From an uncultured Campylobacter sp. (GTDB taxonomy: Bacteria; Campylobacterota; Campylobacteria; Campylobacterales; Campylobacteraceae), in the NCBI GenBank assembly GCA_937990735.1, contig CALKQT010000054.1:1-18300 (forward strand): a DNA stretch of 18,300 nt, written 5' to 3'. Positions 7,242 to 17,300 of this stretch are shown here, in pieces. Each line of letters opens with the position of its first letter. The first letter of the stretch is position 1. The translations under genes were made by a program, and so were the position numbers. Under the pieces are notes generated by a model. It worked only from the letters and a program-made list of their open reading frames with translations, did no database searches and was not told where the DNA came from.

Positions 7242-9623
7242 CTATCCAGCCTGCTTATCATATAAGCTCTTATAGTAGCCGCCCAGAGCCATTAGCTCCT
7301 CATGCTTTCCGCGCTCTACGATCTCGCCCTTATCCAGCACTAAAATTTCGTCGCAATTCTTAACGGAATTTAGCCTATGCGCGATGATTATGAAGGTTTT
7401 TCCCTTTTTGATCTCGCTTAAATTCTTATTGATAATGCTTTCGCTTTCATAATCAAGCGCAGAGGTCGCCTCATCAAAGATTAAAATTTTAGGATTATTT
7501 ATGAGCGCTCTAGCGATTGCGATGCGCTGTTTTTGTCCGCCGCTAAGGCTTGAGCCGCGCTCGCCTACGAAGGTATCGTAACCTCCCGCAAGCTCTGCGA
7601 TAAAATCATGAGCGCCCGCGATCTTGCTAACTCTGATGATCTCCTCCATACTCGCCCCGCTTGCGGCAAAGGCGATGTTTTCTTTGATACTGCCGCTAAA
7701 TAGATAGTTTTCTTGAAGGACTACGCCGATGTTTTGCCTCAAAAGATATGGATTTAGATGTCTGATATCTATGCCGTCGATATAAACGGCGCCCGAGCTT
7801 TGCAGATAGAGCCGCTCAATCAGCTTCGTAATCGTGCTTTTACCGCTGCCGCTTCTGCCGACTATACCTACGCTTTTGCCCGGCTCTACGTGAAAGCTGA
7901 TATCTTTTAGCACTAAATTTAGATCCGGCCTGTATCTAAAATTTACGGCGTCAAATTTTATATCTCCTTCTATATTATTTAGCGCAATGGGTTTATCAGT
8001 GCTCTGCTCGGTTGGAGTATTTAATATATCTCCTAGCCTATCAACGCTAAGAAGGGCTTGCTGAAACTCATTCCAAAGACCAACTAGCCTCATTACAGGA
8101 GCGCTAAATTGCCCCGCAAACATCTGAAAGGCTATGAGCTGACCGACGCTTAGCTTGCCTTCTATTACGAGCCCCACGCCGAAATATAAGATGCAAAGCG
8201 TCATAAGCTTTTGCAGCGCTGAGGCAAAGCCGCTTGCGATGTTGCTTAAATTTGAAAGATTAAAAGATGAGCGGACGTATCTGCCTAGATTTTCCTCCCA
8301 CATCTTTTGCATACTGCCCTCGATCGCTAGAGATTTTACCGTCTGCATTCCGGTTACCGCTTCTACGAGATAGGAGTTTGAAGCAGCTCCCATTTGAAAT
8401 TTATCCTCCAGCCTCTTTCTAAGCACCGGCGTGATAAAAAAGTATATTGCAGCAATTACGCTTATAAATGCGATTGCAATTAGCGTGAGTTTAATGCTGT
8501 AAAGCAGCATCATAAAGATAAATACGAAGCTAAATAAAATATCAAGTAGCACGCTTACGCTTTTATTTGCGATAAACTCTCTTATGCTATCTAGCTCGCG
8601 CACTCTAGCAACGATGTTTCCAACCTTGCGGTTCTCAAAATAGGTCATCGGAAGCAGAGCCAAATGGCTAAAAAGTTCGCTACCTAGCTTAGCGTCAATT
8701 TTAGTAGTAGTGTGAGCGAATATATAATTTCTACTTAGGCTTAAAAGCATCTCAAATATGATGGTCGCCAAAAATGCAAATGCAATGACGTTTAGCGTGC
8801 TAATGCTATGATGAGTTAAAACCTTATCGAGTACCACCTGAGTAAAAAGCGGCGTAACTAGACCGAAAAGCTGCATTATAAATGAAGCCAAAAGCACTTC
8901 AAATACCACTCTTTTAAAGCTTAGCATCCGCTTGTAAAACCAAGCAAAGCCAAATTTTATCTGAGAATTCAGAGTTTTATGAGCTAGCACTATAAACTCG
9001 CCGCTGCAAAGATCAAATAGCTCGCTCGCGCCTAGCTCCTTTACGGAATTTCCTCCGTCAAATACGATAAATTTAATAGCTGCTTCTGGCCCTTGTGAGG
9101 ATTTGGATTGAGGGGATCTGGATGAGTGGAAGGCTTTAGTCTCTTTGGTGGAGGAATTGTATGAGTTCGCGTGGGATGAAGACGGCGCGCTAGAAGAAGA
9201 TGATGTATCGGAAGATGACGATGCGGATGGAGATGAGTTTAAAGAATTTGTCGTGTCGCTGTTAGAGCTCAATATCTCCTTGGAATCTGCCGTATCTTTG
9301 GAATTTGCGCTATTTATATCAGCTGCTGTCTTGTTAGTATTTGCCGCTTTAATATCCGCTTCACTTCGTTGTTCTATCTTTAGGACGTTAAAGTAGCTTC
9401 CGTCCTTTTTCTGAAGGATAAAGGGAGGCTTATAGCGCATCAAATTTGAAAGATTTAGCTTTTTGATTTTAGCCTTAAACTCGCAATGCTTAGCCATCCG
9501 CACTAGCTCTTCGATCTGCGGTTCTTCGCTGCTTAGCGCAAATTTATTTATAAGCGCCTTGGCATCAAACGGGATATGATTTACGGCAGCTATCAGACCT
9601 AGCGAGCCCAGGGCGGTTTGCAT
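7242..9623 (-). CDS. HlyB-type ABC exporter of type I secretion, with a serine-rich insert
   Basis: A 793-residue inner-membrane ATPase that powers unfolded RTX protein export. The N-terminus (about 1-220) is a C39-peptidase-like domain. It has no cysteine near the start (first residues MQTALGSLGLIAAVNH), so it should be non-proteolytic, as in HlyB. Between YFNVLKIEQ (about 85) and AIKFIVFD (about 182) lies a low-complexity Ser/Thr/Asn/Lys-rich insert that explains the excess over HlyB (about 707). The membrane domain spans about 235-515, with YIFAHTTTKID and FENRKVGNIVARVRELD as family signatures. The ATPase domain has Walker A GRSGSGKST (589-597), the Q-loop LQEN (636-639), signature LSGGQ (693-697), Walker B ILIFDEATSALD (713-724) and the switch His749. 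AAGG lies 6 nt before ATG. It leads the hlyBD-like transcript, divergent from the RTX operon. Confidence 0.95.
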   Translation of the reverse strand: MQTALGSLGLIAAVNHIPFDAKALINKFALSSEEPQIEELVRMAKHCEFKAKIKKLNLSNLMRYKPPFILQKKDGSYFNVLKIEQRSEADIKAANTNKTAADINSANSKDTADSKEILSSNSDTTNSLNSSPSASSSSDTSSSSSAPSSSHANSYNSSTKETKAFHSSRSPQSKSSQGPEAAIKFIVFDGGNSVKELGASELFDLCSGEFIVLAHKTLNSQIKFGFAWFYKRMLSFKRVVFEVLLASFIMQLFGLVTPLFTQVVLDKVLTHHSISTLNVIAFAFLATIIFEMLLSLSRNYIFAHTTTKIDAKLGSELFSHLALLPMTYFENRKVGNIVARVRELDSIREFIANKSVSVLLDILFSFVFIFMMLLYSIKLTLIAIAFISVIAAIYFFITPVLRKRLEDKFQMGAASNSYLVEAVTGMQTVKSLAIEGSMQKMWEENLGRYVRSSFNLSNLSNIASGFASALQKLMTLCILYFGVGLVIEGKLSVGQLIAFQMFAGQFSAPVMRLVGLWNEFQQALLSVDRLGDILNTPTEQSTDKPIALNNIEGDIKFDAVNFRYRPDLNLVLKDISFHVEPGKSVGIVGRSGSGKSTITKLIERLYLQSSGAVYIDGIDIRHLNPYLLRQNIGVVLQENYLFSGSIKENIAFAASGASMEEIIRVSKIAGAHDFIAELAGGYDTFVGERGSSLSGGQKQRIAIARALINNPKILIFDEATSALDYESESIINKNLSEIKKGKTFIIIAHRLNSVKNCDEILVLDKGEIVERGKHEELMALGGYYKSLYDKQAG

Positions 9624-10216
9624 TGGATACCTTTGAGTGAAATTTGAAAGAATTCTATTAAGTCTATTTGAAACGGGGCTTAAATTCGGAGGGAATTTTA
9701 AAGAAATTTAAGGGATTGAGAGAATTTGGGAAACTAGAACGATGGTGCTAGAGGAAAGAATGGGCGTAGGTGTGGCTATCGAATAGATTATGACAACCGA
9801 CGGGATACCCGATAAAAATATCCGGGTCAAAATCGGCTTCGGGACATCCGCGTAATATACAAAAATTTGTCATTATATGCCGATCTGATTGGGAAAGATA
9901 ACGCGTAATAACGTAAGGTAGGCCGCCATGGTAATTTAATATCTGATTAAGCCATAGAGAGTAAAATAGGCGAACTTCTAAGATCATCAATGGGGATAAG
10001 GATGAACGAAGCAAGGCTCGAAGAGCTAAAGAGGCTTTTAAAAACTGAAAGTGATTTAATTATGCTCAAGCTAATTTTAAGATTTCACATAAATTCAAGC
10101 AGATGAATTTATATGAAATTTAATGACGAGCTAAGATATAGAGCAATAAAATATTGCTACTAAAGAAGCTCTTTGGGCTTTACAAATTTGCATATGTATT
10201 TTTATAAAGGTTAGAT
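9624..10216. other. Divergent intergenic region between the exporter and RTX operons
   Basis: About 590 bp that must carry the promoters for both directions. AAAGG at 10206-10210 is the ribosome-binding site for the gene at 10217. A perfect 8-bp inverted repeat, ATAAATTC (10089-10096) and GAATTTAT (10105-10112), and another, AGCAATA (10142-10148) and TATTGCT (10152-10158), could form AT-rich hairpins in the leader. A minus frame at 10014-9748 (88 codons, with GGLPYVITRY and DFDPDIFIGYPVG) is not recognised; it may be a gene remnant. I could not assign promoters with confidence. Confidence 0.5.
9990..10106 (+). CDS. Possible small ORF ahead of the RTX operon
   Basis: A frame of 34-38 codons, MGIRMNEARLEELKRLLKTE followed by SDLIMLKLILRF, that would form an amphipathic helix with a hydrophobic end. 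ATG 10002 is preceded by GGGGATAAGG, a plausible ribosome-binding site; ATG 9990 is the alternative start. It lies 110 bp before the membrane-protein gene in the same direction. There is no recognised homology, so it could be a leader peptide, a gene remnant or chance. Confidence 0.25.
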   Translation: MGIRMNEARLEELKRLLKTESDLIMLKLILRFHINSSR

Positions 10217-11341
10217 ATGCGCAGTATAGTATTTCTTTTCATAATACCCGCTTTTTTTACCATAAGCTTTTTTGTCGCCTTAATCGCCCTCAAGGGCAAA
10301 CGCAAACGTTTTTGGCTTCTTGTTTGGTTTGTCGTATTTTTTGGTGACGGATTTATAGTTTCTGCCATATTTCATTGCTACGGATATCTATACGGCAAGA
10401 TAAATGTCTACGAAAAGCCAGCTATCAGAGCATATTATGCCGGAGAAAAGAAATTTGATCTAGGATTTCCCAAAGCAAATCAATTCTCATCGCAAGATTA
10501 TACTAAAGACATTGCTTTTACGATGTTGATAAATGGCGGTTTGGACTATATAGATTATAGAGTTCAAGCGAAAGATAGTGCCAATAATGGTAAATTTTTT
10601 AGAATTTACGTAGATAACAATACTTCAAATAAATGCTTTATGTCGGTAGATGAAGAACTAAAGAACTACTTGTCCGATAAAAAAATACCCTACTCTGAAT
10701 TTAAACAGCTTTACGACGAGTACCACTCAAAACCTGGCGAGTATAAAGAGATATATTATGATGCTTGGTTTGATAACGAAGAGAGAAAAAAGAGTTACCC
10801 GCAGCAACAAAGAATAGTAGTGGACAAAATAATAAAAATAGTGCAAGAACGATATAGAAGCCCAAACCCTATTAATATGAACGGCAAGGTATTTACATGG
10901 GACGACTATCAAATAAAGCGGGTTATAGATAGGCTACAAGACGTAGATAAAAAAATGGAGTACTACAAGCAAATTTATAAAGACAAATGCATAGCGCGCA
11001 AAGAAATCTCCAAAGATGAGATAGCGCCTACCGAGCTTATAGTGGAAGATCCATATCATCTCCTAGAACCAAAGCCTAATATAAAAACTATATTTGATAA
11101 AATGCTGGGCATGGGATTTAACTACGGTGGAGTCATAAAAGATATAAATACGGGTAAGATACTAGCCGACAATATATACATCTATGAGTCTTATCACACT
11201 TGGATATTGCAAGCTCTAGTGAGTGCTTTGGGCCCGCAATCTGGCGGTGAGTTTTGGATGTGTAACAAAAATGAAACTAATTCAATAGAAAAGTGTAATC
11301 AAAAGATGATAGAGGAATTCTTTAGAAAGGATAGAAAATGA
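10217..11341 (+). CDS. Unrecognised membrane-anchored protein coupled to the RTX lipase
   Basis: A 374-residue protein I do not recognise. Two hydrophobic segments, about residues 3-25 and 32-52, flank the very basic loop KGKRKR (26-31). By the positive-inside rule the loop is cytoplasmic and the remaining 320 residues face the periplasm. That part is rich in Tyr, Lys and Asp, with cysteines at 140, 258, 349 and 360; the last two (CNKNETNSIEKC) could pair. There is no lipobox, catalytic motif or repeat. The start at 10217 has AAAGG six nt upstream. Its stop overlaps the RTX ATG as ATGA (11338-11341), so the two products are probably made in fixed proportion. Position directly before a lipase effector suggests an immunity, chaperone or activation partner. 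This is inference from context only. No acyltransferase (HlyC) resemblance is seen. Confidence 0.85.
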   Translation: MRSIVFLFIIPAFFTISFFVALIALKGKRKRFWLLVWFVVFFGDGFIVSAIFHCYGYLYGKINVYEKPAIRAYYAGEKKFDLGFPKANQFSSQDYTKDIAFTMLINGGLDYIDYRVQAKDSANNGKFFRIYVDNNTSNKCFMSVDEELKNYLSDKKIPYSEFKQLYDEYHSKPGEYKEIYYDAWFDNEERKKSYPQQQRIVVDKIIKIVQERYRSPNPINMNGKVFTWDDYQIKRVIDRLQDVDKKMEYYKQIYKDKCIARKEISKDEIAPTELIVEDPYHLLEPKPNIKTIFDKMLGMGFNYGGVIKDINTGKILADNIYIYESYHTWILQALVSALGPQSGGEFWMCNKNETNSIEKCNQKMIEEFFRKDRK

Positions 11342-14300
11342 GAAAGTTTGAGGCACTAAAAACATATGCAGAGCTAGCATGGGCGGGGTATAAAGGGTTT
11401 ATAAAACTTGGTAAAAGTGGTCGGTTTGATACAACAAGTGCCCAAAGAGATAATTTCTCTAAGGACTTTGTAGAGATAAAATCTTCAGAAGAGGATAACT
11501 TAAGTGGTTTTCAGGCGGTCTTATACAAGAATATAAAAACTGGTGAATACATATTGTCCGTAAGGGGAACGGAAATAAACCAGGGATTCGGTCAAGCGAT
11601 AAAAGATCTTTTGGCTGACATAGAATTGGCATTTAATGGCACACCTCACTCTCAGATTGGAGACATGGTGAAGTTTATTAATGAACTAAAGAAAGGAACT
11701 AAAGGCAATGATGGAAAAACTGCCGTGCAAATAAATAATTTTGATAATATCACTATAGTTGGTCACTCTCTAGGTGGTACACTAGCCCAAATAGCTTCAA
11801 AAATCTATCCTGGCTTATTTGATAACTGCTATACTTTTAACTCTCCTAGCGGAAAAAACTTATATCTATATAGTAAAGAGGTGCTTAAAGATGCTGAAGG
11901 AAAATACTTCTGGATAGTAGATGTACAAACGAATTACAAGTACTATCTTGATGATGCTATTGGCGAAGCTTTGTATAATTATCAAAAATCTCCTATGACC
12001 ACATCAGTAACCGATATAAGAGCCAAAGATTTTTTTAATTTGATAGCGGATTTACATGAAAATGATAGATTTGGAGAACTTATTGAAGTTTCTGGAGAAA
12101 CTCACTTTATAGCCCCTATGACTAAAATTCTCTATTTTTATGACTTTGCCATATCTCATGGAATATCGGAGGAGTTTGTAACAAATTATCTAAGTAGTTA
12201 TTATAAAAATATTGTTAGCTCTATGACGGGCAAAGGCATTGCCAATATAGCAGAAAAAATAATCCAAGACATAGATAAAACCATAGGCAAGGCTCGAGGC
12301 AAATCTGATATAATAGACATATGCCAAATTTACGATAGCGATAAAACTAATTTCACTTTAGAATTGATCCCGTTCAATGCACCGATTAACCAAATTTTCC
12401 CAGATTCTAATATTTCTATTGAAAAATTATATGCGTTGGTAAATCTTAATAACTTTATAATATCAGATATAGATCTGCCAGCCTATAAAGAACTTGAAAA
12501 GTATAAAGACGAGTATTCCGATAACTATGTAAAAGATAAATCAAAAATGCTTCAAAAAGTATTGATATCTAAAGCTGTATCTGGAGAATATTATAAAGAT
12601 TACCAAAGCAATATAGAACTAAAACCCCTATTTGATGAGTATGGGCAGATAACAGATAGCCCTAATAATCAATTTATATTTGGCACAAATAAGAATGATG
12701 ATATAGAAAATATTAAATCAAAGCTTAATCCGGATACACATACTAAAATTTATGCCCTAGCTGGAGACGATAACATAAAGATAGTAGGGGGTAGCGCCTA
12801 CATCGAAGCAGGCTCCGGTAACGATACCATAGACCTAAGAGGTTCCAAAGGAGAAAATACCGTATATGGCGGAGTAAACAACGATAAAGAAGACAAGAAC
12901 TATGACGATGGAGACGATACCATCTATGGAGGAGAAGGAAAAGATACCATCTATGGAGGAAGCGGTAAGGATACCATATATACGGACAATGACGACAAAG
13001 AAGACCTACTATATGGCGGAGATGGCTTCGACACCTACTACGCAGGAGATAAAGATATCATAGAAGATACTGATGGCCAAGGTAGAGTATTCTTCAATGA
13101 CTCGATCTTGACGGGCGGAACATACGATAAAGAAAAAGGAGTATATCTAAGCGAAGATAGGAAGACAGAGTATAAATTATTAGAAGATGAAAAACTGATC
13201 ATCAAGAAAGGTGGCGGTACAGTCACAATCAATGGATATAAAAAGGATTTTAAAGACGAAAATGGAAACGCGTATCTGAGCATAACCCTCCTCGATGCAG
13301 ATGAGATAGGTATAAGTATAAGCGACAATCAAACAAACGAAGGAGATAGCGGCAAAAAGTCGTTAGATTTTAATATCTCGCTACAAGGCTCTATCGAAAA
13401 GGGCGAATTTCTTATACTAGGAATAGGAGATAAAAAATATCTTTTCGGTGATCCAAGCGAAGAATATATCAAAAAATACAATTTAAATTTATCTCAATAT
13501 GAGCGGGGAAATACCTATACCTATACATGGGAAGGCAATACGGACAAACAAGAGGATAGGGAATTTGATGTAACTCCTAGAATCATTCAAACCTCAGACA
13601 AACTAAAAGCCAAAATATTAAAATCCGGTACCGGCAAAATCATCGACGATGATGAAGATGACAGTCCAAACGATACTTTCCCGGATATGACTCCGGCTTC
13701 AACCAAAACTTCACCCATTGTGATTGATTTAAACGGTGACGGCGTAAAAACAATATCAAGAAAAAACGGTAAAACATACTTCGACCTAGATAATAACAAA
13801 TTCGCAGAAAATACCTCTTGGATAGATAAAAATGACGGAATTTTAATCAATAAAACCTTAATCACAAATAGCATAACAAACGGAAGCGAACTATTTGGAA
13901 ATCATACTTTACTAAGAGATGGAGGCTTAGCTAATAACGGCTTTGAGGCCCTAAAAGAATTCGATGAAAACAAAGATGGAGTGATAAACGAACTGGACTT
14001 ATGGGGCTATGAAAGCTTAGCAATTTGGCAAGATGCCAACCAAAACGCTAAACTAGACGACAACGAATTAAAATCTCTAAAAGAGCTTGGCATAAAAGAG
14101 ATAAATTTAAACTACACAAATAGTAACTTCATCGATGAAAACGGCAACGAACACAGACAAACTTCAAATATAACCTTTACAAATGGAAATACAACTACAA
14201 TCAGCGATGTCTGGCTTGATACTTTCACGGCAGATACAAGATATGTAGGAGAAAAGATTGTCTTGTCTGCTGAAATAGAAGCGCTTCCGCAAATTTATGC

Positions 14301-17300
14301 ATTTGGAGAAGTTTTGAATTTACACCAAGCTATGGCAAAAGATAAAGTTTTACAAACAATGGTTCAAAACTACATTGCCTCAGATAAAGCCAAACAAAAT
14401 GAGATGATAAATGACATAATCTATCGTTGGGCCAGCTCGGATCAAATAAATCCAAACGCAAGAGATCCGAAAAAAATTTATTCACATGTAATGGATGCTC
14501 GTCAATTGGTTGCACTAGAGCATTTAACCGGTAAAGGTTATCTTGGAATTTGGTGCTGGGGAGAACATGACCCAAACCCGCATGGTCAGGCAGCACCGCT
14601 TTTGATAGATGAGTTTAATAAATTTGTCAAATACGTACAAGCTCAAATTTCCGCTCAAAGCGAATTTAAAGATTTGTTTGCAGGTATCTTACCTTTGCAA
14701 TGGGAGAAAAATCAAACGGGCGATTTAAGCATGGCTTTTAAAACTTTAAAAGATAGGATTGCCGATTTATTACCAAATGTTGATTATGCAGACATTTCCG
14801 CAGATAACATTATACGAGCTAGAGAACTAATAAATACCGCAAAGAATTTAGGCACTTACAACACAAAATATCAAAGTGTATTTGAAACGATTGAAGCTGG
14901 GTGGCTAAGCGAAATTGAAAATTTAAAATTTGTGATCAATTCGGTAGAAGGGACAGCTGGAAATGATAATTTAAGCGGAGATAATAAAGATAATATTATC
15001 ATAGGCAGTCGTGGCGATGATACGCTATTTGGCGGAGCCGGAAATGATATGTATTATTTCGATATATTATTTGGAAAAGATAGAGTTTATGACAGTGCCG
15101 GTGTGGATGGCATCGTATTTTCTAAAAATATAAAACCTGAAAATATCGAACTAACTCGCAACAAAACTTCTATTTACATTGCCAGACTAGATGATAATAA
15201 AGCCAAGACCAGTGATGTTATTCAAATAGATAATTTTTTCGAATACAACGGCGATATAGGAAACGGAGCTATAGAAAAAATCATCTTCCAAAACGGCACC
15301 CAGTGGGATATTAATAAAATAATTGAAATTTTAGCACCACAACCGACACAAGGTAATGATAATTTATACGGCGATATGAAAGATAATATCATATCGGGAC
15401 TTGGCGGAGATGACATAATATATGGCGGAAACGGAAACGACACTATAAATGGAAATGACGGAAATGACGAGCTGCATGGAGATGATGGCAATGACCAATT
15501 ATTTGGAGGAGACGGCAACGATACACTTTACGGAGAAAATGGAAATGACACTTTAATTGGTGGCATGGGCAGTGATAATTTGCAAGGTGGGGACGGTAAC
15601 GATACACTAAACGGCGGTCTTGGCAACGACACCTTAAACGGTGGTTACGGAGATGACACCTATATCTATAATAAGGGCGATGGAGCGGATATCATAACCG
15701 ATTACGGCGGTAATAATATTCTCAAACTAGGCGCCGGATTGGATAAAAAAGATCTGATTGTTTCTCATAATTCCAACGGGCATATACTTTTATCTTTTAA
15801 AGATAATGCTAGTGATAGCATAACTCTTACCTCTCCTAATATTCAAGTTGTTGAATTTGCTAATGGCGATAAGATGAATATAGATGATATTAAAAAGCTA
15901 TCTCTTATCGGAGATGATACCGATAATACGATTTACGGCTATTATAATGAAAATAATACCCTAATCGGCAACGGAGGTAACGACGTTCTTTATGGAAGCG
16001 GCAATAACGATACTTTGATCGGAGGGGTAGGTAGCGATACGCTCAATGGCGGTTACGGCGATGATACCTATATCTTTAATAAAGGCGATGGCATAGATAC
16101 TATAGCCGACTATAGCGGGATTGATACCATACAATTCGGTGAAGGAATTTCTAGAAGCGATTTGGAATTTAATGTAATCAATTCGGGTTCGGCTTTAAAA
16201 ATTTCGTTTAAAAATAATTCTAACGATAGCATTGTGATCAATCAAGCTAATGTTGAAAATATAAAATTCGCAAGTGGAGAGATTTTAAAACTTAGCGACA
16301 TTTTTGATAGCATAAAAATTATAGGAACCGAAGGAAACGATCTCATTCGTGCAGGTATAAATACTCCTCATATTATAGAAGGGGGTAACGGCGATGATGA
16401 TATTAGAGCTAATAATTACACCAAATCGATTAATGGCGGTAAAGGTAATGATTGGCTTTATGGAGGAAACGGTAACGATACCTATATATTTAATGAGGGT
16501 GACGGTAGCGATGTTATTTATGATATAAGCGGAATTGATATTATAAAATTTGGAGACAATATAAGAAAAGAGGATCTTAAATTCAAAAGAGGTCCCAATC
16601 AGCTTATAATTTCAGTAAAAAAAGATTCTGGAATGCTATGTGGCAGCATAACCCTTACAAATTTCTACTCTATTAGTTCTGGAATAACTCGTAATAGTAC
16701 CGTAAGAACCGTATCGTTTGCAGACGGTAGCGTTTATAATCTGGACGATATGTTAAAGTCCGCATTACCAAGTCCTACAGATGGAGACGATATACTATAT
16801 CTTTCAGATGGGGATGACGCTTTTGATGCCGGTCTGGGGAATGATAGCATATATGGCGAGGATGGTAATGATATTATTTATGGCAATGAAGGGAATGATA
16901 TTCTTCACGGAGATAATGGCAATGATACGTTAATCGGAGGCAAAGGAAATGATAGGCTCGAAGGGGGCTATGGGGACGATATCTATATATTCAATAAGAG
17001 TGATGGTAATGATATTATTTATGATATCAAAGGGTCTAATACTATAGAATTTAATGATTTTGGTGAGGGCGATATAAATATTAAAAGAATATTTAATGAT
17101 ATTATCATCAGTTCTAAAATTTCAAATGATACCGTTACCTTACAACGTTTTTACAACAATAATGGTGAAAGTACTATAAATACTATAAAATTTAAAGATG
17201 GTACAATCTGGGACTATCAAACTATTCTAAACAACTTTTCTATAAAAGCAACTGAGGGAGATGATAAATTTTCTCTTGACGACCAAAACAATGAATTCAG

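Noticed and set aside
9145..9396. Acidic 83-codon plus-strand frame
   Set aside because: It is the complement of the serine-rich insert codons in the HlyB-like gene. Its acidic run is a mirror of those repeats.
10179..10208. TTTACA and TATAAA spaced like a promoter before the gene at 10217
   Set aside because: The start point would fall about 3 nt before the ATG and the -10 would overlap the clear ribosome-binding site AAAGG, so it is unlikely to serve this gene.
15222..15518. Pro/Ser-rich 98-codon minus-strand frame and similar ones at 13038-13328, 13587-13874 and 18045-18284
   Set aside because: These are antisense images of RTX nonapeptide codons in a strongly supported plus-strand gene.
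15350..15660. Short regular DNA repeats that could look like a CRISPR array
   Set aside because: The 27-bp periodicity encodes GGxGxD nonapeptides in frame, with no constant repeat and unique spacers.
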